Assembly (NCBI GenBank): GCA_902475285.1
Contig: CABRZA010000020.1
Coordinates: 1-22,201, forward strand
Reading direction: 5' to 3'
DNA length: 22,201 nt
Source of the DNA: an uncultured Porphyromonadaceae bacterium
Lineage (GTDB): Bacteria > Bacteroidota > Bacteroidia > Bacteroidales > Muribaculaceae
This document shows positions 1 through 10,026 of this stretch, piece after piece. Within the stretch, counting starts at the first letter, position 1. Each line of letters opens with the position of its first letter. The notes under the pieces were generated by a model that ran no database searches, was not told where the DNA came from, and worked only from the letters and a program-made list of their open reading frames with translations. The position numbers were made by a program, and so were the translations under genes.

Positions 1-69
1 GCCTTCGGTAGTGATAGCGGTTACGGTCCCATCGCCGTTGTCATGTTTGATAATCTGTGCTATAGGCAT
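1..69 (-). CDS. Partial CDS, N-terminal 23 codons, function unknown
   Basis: A leftward reading frame starts at an ATG (bases 69-67) and stays open for exactly 23 codons to the window edge. The product begins MPIAQIIKHDNG and continues with a Thr/Ala-rich stretch ending TEG. Alternative ATGs in the other frames nearby run into stops within a few codons, so this is the only open start in the interval. A TAnnTTTG box about 75 bases upstream (143-150) fits a Bacteroidetes promoter for it. Too little is visible to name a family, and no signal peptide is apparent. The call rests on the open frame and the promoter position only. Confidence 0.45.
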   Translation of the reverse strand, partial: MPIAQIIKHDNGDGTVTAITTEG

Positions 70-142
70 AGTTTTTAAGGTCGGTTATATCCCATCGATA
101 CGTCGGGTCTGAAGGTTTTACTTTGTGGATCTGCTCTTTCGG

Positions 143-150
143 CAAACCTA
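143..150 (-). promoter_or_regulatory. Putative Bacteroidetes -7 box for the left-edge gene
   Basis: On the minus strand this reads TAGGTTTG, a full match to TAnnTTTG. No TTG/TTTG element lies at the expected 19-21 bases upstream, so only the -7 half is supported. It would give a leader of about 65 bases before the ATG at 69. Confidence 0.4.
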
Positions 151-173
151 CATTAATTATACGCCTGGAGAAT

Positions 174-219
174 ATTTTTTTAGGTCGATTCTGAAAAAAA
201 TTTGTACACGCTTTGAGCG
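174..219 (-). terminator. Possible weak terminator after the DUF5686 gene
   Basis: Just past the stop codon at 228, the minus strand has a 4-bp hairpin (CGCT/AGCG, bases 209-219) followed after a short gap by a run of seven T. That run can itself pair with an A7 run across a 12-base loop (bases 174-201). Both stems are weak, so this is a tentative end of transcription. It is the only candidate between the two leftward genes. Confidence 0.3.
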
Positions 220-227
220 CATGGGGG

Positions 228-2789
228 TCAGAAGGTGAAGTGGAGGGCGATGCGGACGCCGCTGCGGTCGATTTTATAGGGGACGTTGAGGTAGTTGAGG
301 CGCCAGACGTAGTCGACGCGGAGGATGCGGAGGATGTTGTCGAGGCCGACGGAGAGTTCCATGTAGGGTTTTGTCATGCGCTGCGCGCCTATGCCTTCGG
401 GGAAGAGGAGGAGGGATGGATTTGCGGCGCCGGGGGTGTTGCGGCTGTTGAGGCGGCCGTAGATGCCGGAGAAATTGACGACTTCGCGGAGGCGAAGCTT
501 GCGGACGCCCGGGATGAGGCCGAGGAGTGCGCCGTGGAGCTCGTAGGTGGCATGCCAGGAGACATACGACGAGTTGATGAACTCCATGGGGTTCATCAGG
601 GCGAAGCTGCCGGGACGGATTGTGTAGGATAGGTTGGCGTTGGGGATGAAGAGTTCGGTGAATACGGTGCGGTCCCATATGTGTCCGCCGGAGAGCTTGA
701 GGTCGATGGTGCCGAGGAGGGAGAGGCCGAAGGTTTTGGAGAATGAAATCTCGGTGCGGTTGAGGCCGAAGGCGGAGCCGAACGCGCGCGGCGCCCAGCG
801 GTGGTAGATTTCGAAGACGGGGGCGTAGTCGTTGATTGGTATGCGGTAGGAGCGGGCCTGGAAGAATGTTTCGCCGGGGGCGTAGCGGAGGCGGAGGCCG
901 AAGACGGTCATGCCGAAATGGCTCCGCGAGAGGCCGTCGGGGGTGCGGAAGGGTACGAGCGCGGTGGCTTCCTGGCGGAGGTGCTCGGCGATGGCTTCGA
1001 CGGAGAAGTGGTTTTCGAGCTCGAGGGTGTAGGTGAGACGGCTTTCACGGAGGTAGGTGAAGCGGCGGTCGCTCTGGCGGGAGAGGGAGAGGACAAAGTT
1101 GTCGGCGTTGGTGTAGAGGTAGTGTGAGCCGAGGCGGTCGATGTCGTAGCGGTGCTCGAGGCGCAGGGAGTGGACGGGGAACTCGCGTGAATGTTGCTTC
1201 TTGGGCTGGAAGGAGTACTCGAGCTCGGCGCCGTATTTCCAGCGGTGGTCGCGGAAGCCGTACGCTCCGTAGAATCGGCCGAAAAGGTGCGGGTTGAGGC
1301 GGGCGGTGGTGATTCCGCCGGCACGCAGGCGGAGGCCTTCGAAGGAGTTGTAGCTCACGAGGGTGTTGAGGGGGCCGAACTCGAAGGCGTCCTTGCGGCC
1401 TATGGGCCAGTAGCCGGTCTCCATATTATGAAGGAATCGTTCGCCCCAATAGAAGAGTTTCTTGCGGCGGAGCTTGACCATGAGGGAGTCGATGTGGCTC
1501 TCGCCGTCGGTTTCGGGCATTGTGCGCGCGGCGGCCCAGAAGACGCTGTCGCGGAGTTCGGCGCCGTTGTCGGCCCACACCTGCCCTACCCTGCCGAAGA
1601 TGGCGTCGGCGCTGTCGGGACGCTCGAAGCTGTGGTTGCGGTAGTCGATTTTACGCGTTACGTAGACGCCCGGTGCGCCGGGGATGACTTCGAGTTCGAG
1701 CACAAGATAATCGGAGGTTTTGAGCGCCGAGCCGTCGGGGGCGCGGTCGAAATCCTGAGTGAGCTTGAGCTGCTTGATGTGGTTGAGGTTGATTTGGGGC
1801 GAAGTTGTGAGCTCCACGCGGCCGATGCTCATGGTGGTGTCCTCCGCGGGCACGTAGATGTGGCCTTGGAAGCCGAGGGTCGACTTGTTGCGAGGATAGA
1901 AAGCGAGGGCGATATGCGGGTCGGGTGAAGATGGAACCGTTGCGGCGCTGTCGACGAGATAAAAACGGTAGAAGTCGGGGGCAATTGCCGAGAGGGGGCT
2001 GACGAAATTATTGCGCAGTAGGGCGACGGAGCCGTCGTAGAGGTTGACTTCGCGGAGCATGTCGGAGAGGAGCGTGCCGACGTTCGCCTGGTCGGCGAAG
2101 TCGTCGATGCCGCGGCTGCGGGTGCCGTGCACTACCCTCTTTGCCGAGCGCGGATTGCGGCGGAAGAAGGACGTTTCGGACGACTCCTTCACCGAAAGGT
2201 TGAGTACGGGAAGAGCGCTGATTTCGGAAGTGTCGACGTGCTCGGCGAGTTCGGGCATGCGGCGGAGGATTGCGCCGGAGGCAGTGGTGTCGATGTTGAG
2301 AAGGCCCATGGATATTCGCTCATAGATGTCGAACGAATACCAGGGGTTGCGGTGCGGGTCGCTGAGGTCGCGCGAGCGGCGGAGGCGGCGAGCGAAATCG
2401 ACGGCGGGGTTTCCGCGCTTGGTGTAGCGCTGCTTGCGCACTACCACCTCTTTGAGTTCCTGAGCCTGCGGGCGGAGGTATATGTCGTAGAGATTGAGCG
2501 ACGAGGTACCCACGGGGACTGTCTTGGGTGCGTAGCCCTGCGAGGATGCGGTGATGCGCCGTGCTCCGTCGGGGAGCGCGAGCTCGAAGATGCCGCGGTC
2601 GTCGGCGACGGTGCCGACGGTGCCTCTGTCGATGCGCACGGAGGCATAGGGGATGCCGGTGTTGGTGAGCGAATCGCGCACTATGCCGCGCACGAATACC
2701 TGCGCCGCCTCGGCCGGTAGGGCCACGGCGAGGAGTGCCGCGGCAAGCAGCACTTTGGCGAGACGATATGCGCGATGCAGGGTGTGCAA
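228..2789 (-). CDS. DUF5686 / carboxypeptidase-regulatory-like outer-membrane protein
   Basis: An 853-residue envelope protein. Residues about 1-29 form a signal peptide (basic start, Ala/Leu-rich core, cleavage near AEA-AQ). Residues about 30-106 form a carboxypeptidase-regulatory-like beta sandwich (VRGIVRDSLTNTGIPYASV). The segment KEVVVRKQ...RGNPAVDFARRL at about 113-136 is typical of the DUF5686 family. The rest is rich in aromatic beta strands and ends in HFTF, a C-terminal aromatic residue as in outer-membrane beta barrels. The molecular role of the family is not known to me. The start is odd: the first possible codon giving the full signal peptide is TTG (2789), and the open frame has no ATG or GTG upstream before an in-frame TAG. 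It is divergent from the CYTH gene with only 73 bases between them. Confidence 0.85.
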   Translation of the reverse strand: MHTLHRAYRLAKVLLAAALLAVALPAEAAQVFVRGIVRDSLTNTGIPYASVRIDRGTVGTVADDRGIFELALPDGARRITASSQGYAPKTVPVGTSSLNLYDIYLRPQAQELKEVVVRKQRYTKRGNPAVDFARRLRRSRDLSDPHRNPWYSFDIYERISMGLLNIDTTASGAILRRMPELAEHVDTSEISALPVLNLSVKESSETSFFRRNPRSAKRVVHGTRSRGIDDFADQANVGTLLSDMLREVNLYDGSVALLRNNFVSPLSAIAPDFYRFYLVDSAATVPSSPDPHIALAFYPRNKSTLGFQGHIYVPAEDTTMSIGRVELTTSPQINLNHIKQLKLTQDFDRAPDGSALKTSDYLVLELEVIPGAPGVYVTRKIDYRNHSFERPDSADAIFGRVGQVWADNGAELRDSVFWAAARTMPETDGESHIDSLMVKLRRKKLFYWGERFLHNMETGYWPIGRKDAFEFGPLNTLVSYNSFEGLRLRAGGITTARLNPHLFGRFYGAYGFRDHRWKYGAELEYSFQPKKQHSREFPVHSLRLEHRYDIDRLGSHYLYTNADNFVLSLSRQSDRRFTYLRESRLTYTLELENHFSVEAIAEHLRQEATALVPFRTPDGLSRSHFGMTVFGLRLRYAPGETFFQARSYRIPINDYAPVFEIYHRWAPRAFGSAFGLNRTEISFSKTFGLSLLGTIDLKLSGGHIWDRTVFTELFIPNANLSYTIRPGSFALMNPMEFINSSYVSWHATYELHGALLGLIPGVRKLRLREVVNFSGIYGRLNSRNTPGAANPSLLLFPEGIGAQRMTKPYMELSVGLDNILRILRVDYVWRLNYLNVPYKIDRSGVRIALHFTF

Positions 2790-2862
2790 AATTTTTTGTA
2801 ACTTTACGGTGTGATACGACGTGCGGCACTATGCCGGCGGCTTTCTATAAATACAATCGATT

Positions 2863-3321
2863 ATGGCAAAGGAAATTGAGCGCAAATTTTTAGTAGAGAG
2901 CCATGGCTACCGGGCCATGGCCACGGGTCGCCGGGAAATAACCCAGGGCTATCTCAGCGCCGACCCCGACCGCACGGTGCGTGTGCGTGTGGCCGACGAC
3001 CGTGCTTTCATTACCGTGAAGACCCGCAGCGAAGGGTGCACACGCTCGGAGTGGGAATACCCTATTCCGGTGGACGACGCCCGGGCGATGCTCCAAGCCT
3101 GCACGGGCACCCTCATAGAGAAGACGCGGTGGCTTGTGCCTGCGGCCGAAGAGGGGCTGATGTGGGAGGTCGACGAGTTCCACGGCGCGCACGAGGGACT
3201 TGTAGTGGCCGAGATAGAATTGCCGTCGGAGGCGACGCCCTTCACGCCGGCGCCCTTCATCGGACGCGAGGTGACGGGCGACGCTGCCTACTACAATTCT
3301 TCGCTTGCGCGGATAGGCTGA
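2863..3321 (+). CDS. CYTH-domain inorganic triphosphatase-like protein
   Basis: A 152-residue cytoplasmic protein of the CYTH superfamily, whose members hydrolyse triphosphates such as tripolyphosphate or act as class IV adenylyl cyclases in a metal-dependent tunnel fold. The signature ExExK is present as EIERK at residues 4-8. It is followed by alternating Arg/Lys strand residues (TVRVRV, ITVK), EKTRW near 86-90, WEVDEF near 101-106, and the acidic strand VAEIELPSE. The tail, APFIGREVTGDAAYYNSSLA, closely resembles the small bacterial tripolyphosphatases of the NeuTTM type, as I recall that sequence. Length is normal for that subgroup. Its last 31 bases overlap the 3' end of rlmD on the other strand. 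Tripolyphosphatase activity is inferred from the family. Confidence 0.88.
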   Translation: MAKEIERKFLVESHGYRAMATGRREITQGYLSADPDRTVRVRVADDRAFITVKTRSEGCTRSEWEYPIPVDDARAMLQACTGTLIEKTRWLVPAAEEGLMWEVDEFHGAHEGLVVAEIELPSEATPFTPAPFIGREVTGDAAYYNSSLARIG

Positions 3322-4730
3322 GGCTTGCGTTCGAGGCGGACGACGTTCTCGACGTGCTGCGTGTGGGGGAACATGTCGACGGGCTGCACGGCCACGACGG
3401 AGTACTTGGCGTCGAGGATGGCGAGGTCGCGTGCCTGCGTGGCGGGGTTGCAGCTCACGTAGACGATGGCCTCGGGCTCGGCGCGGAGGATGGTGTCGAC
3501 CACGTCGGCGTGCATGCCGGCGCGCGGAGGGTCGACAATCATAACGTCGGGCTTGCCATGTTCGGCTATGAAGTCGTCGGTGAGGATGTCCTTCATATCG
3601 CCGGCGAAGAAGAGTGTGTTGGTTATGCCGTTTACCTCGGAGTTGAGGCGTGCATCGTAGATGGCTTCGGGGACGTACTCGATGCCTATCACCTTTGAGG
3701 CTTGGCGGCTGACAAAGTTGGCGATTGTGCCGGTGCCGGTGTAAAGGTCGTAGACGAGTTCGTCGCCACGGAGACGGGCGAAGTCGCGGACGACCTTGTA
3801 AAGCTCGTAGGCCTGGGCCGAATTGGTCTGATAGAACGACTTTGGCCCTACGCGGAAACGGAGGCCTTCCATCTCCTCCTCGATATAGGGGCGTCCGGCA
3901 CAGAGCATTATCTCCTGGTCGGCGATGGTGTCGTTGACCTTGGTGTTGACCACGGCCATGAGCGAGGTTATTTGCGGGAACTCGGCGGCGATGGCGTCGG
4001 TGAGGCCTTTGAGGTCGGCCGGACGGTCGTCGCCGACAACGACAATCAGCATAATCTCGCCAGTGGAGGCGGTGCGCACCACCATCGTGCGGATGAATCC
4101 CTGTTGGGCGCGGAGGTCGTAGAAGGGCAGGCCGTGGGCCTTGCAGTAGTCCTTCACGAAGTGGCGCAGACGGTTGGATATGTCGTCCTGGAGGTGGCAG
4201 GTGTTGATGTCGAGCACCTTGTCGAAGGCACCGGGGATGTGGAAACCTGCGGCGTCGCGGTCGGGGAATTCCTGCCCCGAGGCGAGCTGCTCGAAAGTGA
4301 GCCAGCAACGGTTGGAGAAGGTGAACTCGAGCTTGTTGCGGTAGTACCATATGTTCTTGCTGCCCAAGCATTCGGGCACCTCGGGAACCGGGACTTTTGC
4401 AATGCGGGTGAGTGCGTCGACCACCTGCTGGCGCTTGCACTTCAACTGGTATTCGTAGGGGAGGTGCTGCCACCGGCAACCGCCGCACACGGTGAAATGC
4501 TCGCACCGGGGCTCGATACGCACGCTGCCGGGCCAGCGGAGGCGTGCTATGCGGCCCTCGGCGTAGCTTTTCTTTTTCTTCTCAATCTGAATGTCGACAC
4601 GGTCGCCTGGCGCACCGAAGGGCACGAAGACCACCATATCGTCGACGCGCGCAATGGCGTTGCCTTCGGCGGCAACGGCGCTTATCTCGACGTCCTCCAA
4701 AAGAGGCAGGGATTTTCTTTTTCTTGACAC
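3291..4730 (-). CDS. rlmD: 23S rRNA (uracil-C5)-methyltransferase, RlmD/RumA type
   Basis: A 479-residue SAM-dependent RNA m5U methyltransferase. A TRAM-like OB domain covers about residues 8-65. Four iron-sulfur ligands are in the RlmD arrangement: C76, C82, C85 (C-x5-CGGC) and C178 (INTCHL). The SAM loop is DLYTGTGT (328-335), with DPPRAG at 400-405. The catalytic cysteine lies in VYVSCNPAT (C427). The family methylates a specific uracil in 23S rRNA (U1939 in E. coli); the exact target here is inferred. The start is GTG, supported by a strong promoter whose predicted transcription start leaves only about 16 bases of leader. There is no ATG in frame upstream. The gene runs tail to tail into the CYTH gene with a 31-base overlap. 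Confidence 0.9.
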   Translation of the reverse strand: MSRKRKSLPLLEDVEISAVAAEGNAIARVDDMVVFVPFGAPGDRVDIQIEKKKKSYAEGRIARLRWPGSVRIEPRCEHFTVCGGCRWQHLPYEYQLKCKRQQVVDALTRIAKVPVPEVPECLGSKNIWYYRNKLEFTFSNRCWLTFEQLASGQEFPDRDAAGFHIPGAFDKVLDINTCHLQDDISNRLRHFVKDYCKAHGLPFYDLRAQQGFIRTMVVRTASTGEIMLIVVVGDDRPADLKGLTDAIAAEFPQITSLMAVVNTKVNDTIADQEIMLCAGRPYIEEEMEGLRFRVGPKSFYQTNSAQAYELYKVVRDFARLRGDELVYDLYTGTGTIANFVSRQASKVIGIEYVPEAIYDARLNSEVNGITNTLFFAGDMKDILTDDFIAEHGKPDVMIVDPPRAGMHADVVDTILRAEPEAIVYVSCNPATQARDLAILDAKYSVVAVQPVDMFPHTQHVENVVRLERKPQPIRASEEL

Positions 4731-4751
4731 TGTTGGAATGATTTGGAACTA

Positions 4752-4782
4752 CAAAGTTACACAAAAATCCCTTCACGGCCAA
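4752..4782 (-). promoter_or_regulatory. Promoter of rlmD (TTG-N20-TAACTTTG)
   Basis: On the minus strand, TTG (4780-4782), a 20-base spacer and TAACTTTG (4752-4759) match the Bacteroidetes primary sigma consensus. The predicted start of transcription is near 4746, close to the GTG start codon. A second TAnnTTTG match (TAATTTTG, 4802-4809) lies further upstream without a well-spaced -33 element. Confidence 0.6.
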
Positions 4783-4848
4783 CGCGCCGCCCCGGCTTAA
4801 CCAAAATTAAATACCGGAGGGCCAACCGAGGGGGGATGCGTCGAAACG

Positions 4849-5637
4849 TCAGACAAAATATTTGTCGGTGCCGAGGCCGAGGGCGAAGACGGGGGCGGGG
4901 GTGAGGTTGAAACGGCCAACGATGCCGTCGGCTTCGGCGCCGATGAGGAAGTGCACGAGGCCTATGCCCATGTCGATGTCGGAGAGGGCCGAATGGGTGT
5001 CACAGGAGAACTCGATGCGGTCGGCATAGATGCGTCCGCGCCAGGGCTGGGAGTTCATCGACGAGGGTGCGAGGCGCATGGCGTCGAGGGCGCTGCGCCA
5101 GTACTTCATATTGCCGTCGACAACGGTGAAGAGCTCCTGAACAGCCTTGCGCTTTCGGCTGCCGGCGATGCCGCGCATGAGGCGGTCGACGAAGCGGACT
5201 TTTTCGGCAGGGTATCCGGCGGCGACGAGTACGCGGAGTGGCATAGCTGCTGCCCGGGAGGTGAAGGTATCGGTGACCTTGCGGTCGAACGTTCCGCCCA
5301 CCCAGCAAGTGCCTATACCGGCTGCCGTGAGCATGAGCACTATGCGCTCCATGGCCATGGCTGCGCGGATGGCGTCGGTACCTTCGGGCGCACACACTCC
5401 GAACCATCCCGACGGGCGGCTGATTACGCCGTAGGTGCCCACGCGGCCTTCGGCCACGGTGCCGGGGAAGAAAACTAACTTGAAACGGCCGTCGGAGCGG
5501 GCGTTGGCCTCGGCCACGGCGGCGTCGATATTGCGGATGTCGTCGGCGGTGAAGGGTTCGCCGGAGAAGGAGCGTGTGGAATGGCGGTCGACGACGGCCT
5601 GCATGAAATCGGGACGGAGAAAATCGGAGGTGTTCAT
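4849..5637 (-). CDS. Nitroreductase-like flavoprotein (TM1586-type)
   Basis: A 262-residue cytoplasmic protein of the nitroreductase superfamily, which binds FMN and uses NAD(P)H to reduce nitro compounds or related acceptors. It has two half-domains. Residues about 14-27 (VVDRHSTRSFSGEP) are the usual N-terminal phosphate-binding motif. Residues about 105-115 (AAGIGTCWVGG) match the second conserved block. A second module near 185-200 repeats the pattern (ALDAMRLAPSSMNSQPW), as in the single-chain TM1586-like subgroup. The substrate is unknown. The gene has its own TAnnTTTG box and sits 105 bases after mutB, with a strong terminator between, so it is probably transcribed on its own. The ATG start is supported by the promoter position. 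Confidence 0.82.
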   Translation of the reverse strand: MNTSDFLRPDFMQAVVDRHSTRSFSGEPFTADDIRNIDAAVAEANARSDGRFKLVFFPGTVAEGRVGTYGVISRPSGWFGVCAPEGTDAIRAAMAMERIVLMLTAAGIGTCWVGGTFDRKVTDTFTSRAAAMPLRVLVAAGYPAEKVRFVDRLMRGIAGSRKRKAVQELFTVVDGNMKYWRSALDAMRLAPSSMNSQPWRGRIYADRIEFSCDTHSALSDIDMGIGLVHFLIGAEADGIVGRFNLTPAPVFALGLGTDKYFV

Positions 5638-5668
5638 AATGAGAGAGTGTTAAGGATGAACGGTGCGG

Positions 5669-5676
5669 CAAAGATA
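5669..5676 (-). promoter_or_regulatory. Putative -7 box of the nitroreductase gene
   Basis: The minus strand reads TATCTTTG, a full TAnnTTTG match, 32 bases before the ATG at 5637. The expected -33 position falls in the loop of the mutB terminator hairpin and shows no clear TTTG, so the promoter is only half supported. Confidence 0.4.
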
Positions 5677-5679
5677 CGC

Positions 5680-5718
5680 AAAAAACAATGCAATCCGAGC
5701 GGGACTGCATTGTTTTTT
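5680..5718 (-). terminator. Rho-independent terminator of mutA-mutB
   Basis: A perfect 13-bp inverted repeat (5680-5692 with 5706-5718, arms AAAAAACAATGCA / TGCATTGTTTTTT) with a 13-base loop lies 25 bases past the mutB stop. The A-rich upstream arm and T-rich downstream arm are typical of an intrinsic terminator and would work in either direction. Confidence 0.85.
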
Positions 5719-5742
5719 CTATTTCGGGTCGGGATACGCCTG

Positions 5743-7875
<2,133 letters not shown>

Positions 7876-7890
7876 AGCTTGGGTCTGTGC

Positions 7891-9738
7891 TTATTTGTTG
7901 AGAAGACGCTTGTTGAAGTCGAGCAGAGTGTCGAGCACATTGCAGCGTACATGCACGAAGTCCTTGATGCCTACGGCCTTGAGGTCGTCGGTGCAGGCGG
8001 GGGCGCCGGCCACTACGAACTCGGCGCGACCGTCGAGGTACTTGAATGCAGCGGGAGCTAGCTCGGCGTATTCGTCGTCGGAGGAGCAGAGCACCACCAC
8101 GTCGGCACCCTTTGCGAGTGCGGCGTCGACGCCTTCCTCGACGGTGTTGAAGCCGAGGTTGTCGATAATCTCATATCCGGCGCAGCCGAAGAAGTTGGTG
8201 GAGAACTGAGCGCGTGCCAGACGCATGGCGAGGTTTCCGATTGTGAGCATGAACACTTTGGGGCGCTTAGCGGCGGCCTCGGTGGCGAGGCGGAGGGCCT
8301 CGAAATCGGTGGCGGCGCGCTTCATGCACAGAGCGTTGGGACCTTTCTCGGCACCGCAACCGCAGTGGCATGCGCCGGCGGTCTCAATCTTGCCGGCGGC
8401 AAGCTCGTTGACGTTGGGGTACTGGTTGGTGCCCAGGAGGATTTCCTTGCGGCGTGCGACGTCGGTGTGACGCTTGGCGCACGACTCGTTGACGGCCTTC
8501 TGCACTGTTCCGTCGCCTACGGAAGCGAAGAAGCCTTCGCCGTCGACGGTGGCGAGGAAGAGTTTCCAAGCCTCCTTGGCTATTGCCACTGTGAGTGTCT
8601 CCACATAGTAGCTGCCGCCTGCGGGGTCGACCACCTTGTCCATGTGGCTCTCCTCTTTTAGAAGGAACTGCTGGTTGCGGGCGATACGTTCGGAGAATGC
8701 GTCGGGAGCCTTATAGGGAACATCGAAGGGAGTGGTGACGATGGAGTCGACACCGGCCACGCAAGCCGAGAATGTTTCGGTCTGGCTGCGGAGCAGGTTG
8801 ACGTGTGCGTCGTAGATGGTCTGGTTGAAGCGCGAAGTGAAGGCGCACACCATCATGCGGGGAGCGGCGATGTCGGCGGGTTTGTATTCCTCCACAATCT
8901 GAGCCCAGAGCATGCGGCCGGCGCGGAACTTGGCTATTTCCATGAAGAAGTTGCTCGACACGCACATGTTGAACTTGATGCGGAGAGCCACTTCGTCGGC
9001 CGAGCGGCCGGCGTCGGTGAGGAGTGTTAGCCACTGTGCGCCCCATGCGAGGGCATAGCCCAGCTCCTGATATATGAATGCACCGCCGTTGGCGAGCATC
9101 ACGGAGTCGACGGCGAGGCAGCGGAGACCGGCCACGGGAGCGACGATGTCGAGGAGCTTGCAGGCGCTGTCGGCGATAGCGGCGCTGTCGACGCCCTCAA
9201 CGCCGTGCTTGAAGTTGCGGCGGAGGGGGTTGTAGTCGACCGAGCCGCGGAATGTGGCTTCGGCGCCGGCGGCCTTGACGGCGTCGACGAGGGCCTGTGC
9301 CACTGCGAGCGCCTTGCCCGGGCAGCAGCTGAGGTTTATCTCAACCTTGCCCAGATCGATGCCTTTGAGAAGCACGGGAACTTCGGCGGCGTCGTGCACC
9401 TTGAAGCCGAGCGAGGTCACGCCCTTGGTGAGAACGTCGAGAGCGCTTGCGTTGGCTTCCTCGGCGGTTTCGGCCACGATGTCCTGGCGTGTGAGCCAGT
9501 CGTTGTCGGTGCGTGTGCCGCGGACGTAGGGAAACTGTCCGGGGAGCGAATCGGTTGTTTTGAGGTCGGCGATGTCTTCGGCGCGGTAGACGGGCTGTAC
9601 GTTGAAGCCCTCGTTGGTGCGCCATACCAGCTTCTTGTCGAAGTCGGCGCCTTTGAGGTCGGCTTCTACTTTGGCTCGCCACTCGTCGTAGGTCACCGGA
9701 GGAAACTGGTCGAATAATCTTTCTCTATTTTCTGCCAT
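7891..9738 (-). CDS. mutA: Methylmalonyl-CoA mutase small subunit
   Basis: A 615-residue partner of MutB, first gene of the operon. It keeps the mutase barrel fold (for example PYKAPDAFSERIARNQQFLL near 341-360 and DPAGGSYYVETLT near 371-383). In its C-terminal cobalamin-like domain the DxHxxG motif is replaced (TIGNLAMRLARA near 499-510), as is normal for the non-catalytic small subunit. An odd detail is a Cys/His-rich linker at residues 457-471 (CHCGC, then a further Cys ten residues later) between the barrel and the C-terminal domain, which could bind a metal; this is inference. The start at ATG 9738 leaves a leader of about 100 bases from a well-matched promoter. No Shine-Dalgarno sequence is visible. 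Confidence 0.94.
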   Translation of the reverse strand: MAENRERLFDQFPPVTYDEWRAKVEADLKGADFDKKLVWRTNEGFNVQPVYRAEDIADLKTTDSLPGQFPYVRGTRTDNDWLTRQDIVAETAEEANASALDVLTKGVTSLGFKVHDAAEVPVLLKGIDLGKVEINLSCCPGKALAVAQALVDAVKAAGAEATFRGSVDYNPLRRNFKHGVEGVDSAAIADSACKLLDIVAPVAGLRCLAVDSVMLANGGAFIYQELGYALAWGAQWLTLLTDAGRSADEVALRIKFNMCVSSNFFMEIAKFRAGRMLWAQIVEEYKPADIAAPRMMVCAFTSRFNQTIYDAHVNLLRSQTETFSACVAGVDSIVTTPFDVPYKAPDAFSERIARNQQFLLKEESHMDKVVDPAGGSYYVETLTVAIAKEAWKLFLATVDGEGFFASVGDGTVQKAVNESCAKRHTDVARRKEILLGTNQYPNVNELAAGKIETAGACHCGCGAEKGPNALCMKRAATDFEALRLATEAAAKRPKVFMLTIGNLAMRLARAQFSTNFFGCAGYEIIDNLGFNTVEEGVDAALAKGADVVVLCSSDDEYAELAPAAFKYLDGRAEFVVAGAPACTDDLKAVGIKDFVHVRCNVLDTLLDFNKRLLNK

Positions 9739-9748
9739 AAAAAATTAG

Positions 9749-9762
9749 ATATATCGATATAT
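9749..9762. repeat. 14-bp perfect palindrome upstream of mutA
   Basis: ATATATCGATATAT reads the same on both strands and lies 11 bases before the mutA ATG, inside the predicted leader. It could be an operator or a chance AT-rich palindrome; nothing else in the window repeats it. Confidence 0.35.
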
Positions 9763-9814
9763 GATATTGTGTGTAATATACGGGGTGATAGCGTATTGAT
9801 TCAAGGTTCGGCGC

Positions 9815-9834
9815 GGCGCGACGAAAGGCGCGCC
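9815..9834 (-). promoter_or_regulatory. GC-rich hairpin in the mutA leader
   Basis: GGCGCG (9815-9820) pairs with CGCGCC (9829-9834) across an 8-base loop, close to the predicted transcription start of mutA. The whole leader is about 100 bases, too short for a cobalamin riboswitch, and no conserved B12-box was recognised. Confidence 0.3.
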
Positions 9835-9847
9835 CGCTTTTCGACCA

Positions 9848-9879
9848 CAAAAGTAACAAAATCCCGTCTGATACACAAA
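9848..9879 (-). promoter_or_regulatory. Promoter of mutA-mutB (TTTG-N20-TACTTTTG)
   Basis: On the minus strand a perfect TTTG (9876-9879), a 20-base spacer and TACTTTTG (9848-9855) match the Bacteroidetes consensus at every defined position. Transcription is predicted to start near 9841, about 100 bases before the mutA ATG. Confidence 0.7.
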
Positions 9880-9973
9880 TATTTCGTCCAAAATCGTGCG
9901 AAGGATTTTCGGCACTGAGGAGTAATGCTGCGGCAGTGCGTGCAGGTGTATTCAAGAGGCGAAGGCGGAAATG

Positions 9974-10010
9974 CAACGAGGCCGCGCCCGGGGTGGGTGC
10001 GGCCTCGTTG
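9974..10010 (-). terminator. Terminator-like hairpin after the MFS transporter gene
   Basis: A perfect 12-bp inverted repeat (CAACGAGGCCGC at 9974-9985 with GCGGCCTCGTTG at 9999-10010) with a 13-base loop begins 17 bases past the transporter stop codon. The following T run on the minus strand is short (ATTTCC), so efficiency is uncertain, but stem strength and position support a terminator. Confidence 0.7.
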
Positions 10011-10026
10011 TTGTGGGGTGCGGGGA

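Noticed and set aside
2890..4506. A 538-codon minus-strand frame spanning CYTH and most of rlmD
   Set aside because: It is Arg/Pro/His-rich shadow sequence that crosses two real genes in other frames and shows no motifs.
9739..9847. A cobalamin riboswitch upstream of the B12-dependent mutase
   Set aside because: The leader is only about 100 bases, shorter than the usual cobalamin riboswitch, and I see no B12-box-like block. The mutase uses B12 but is not usually under such control.
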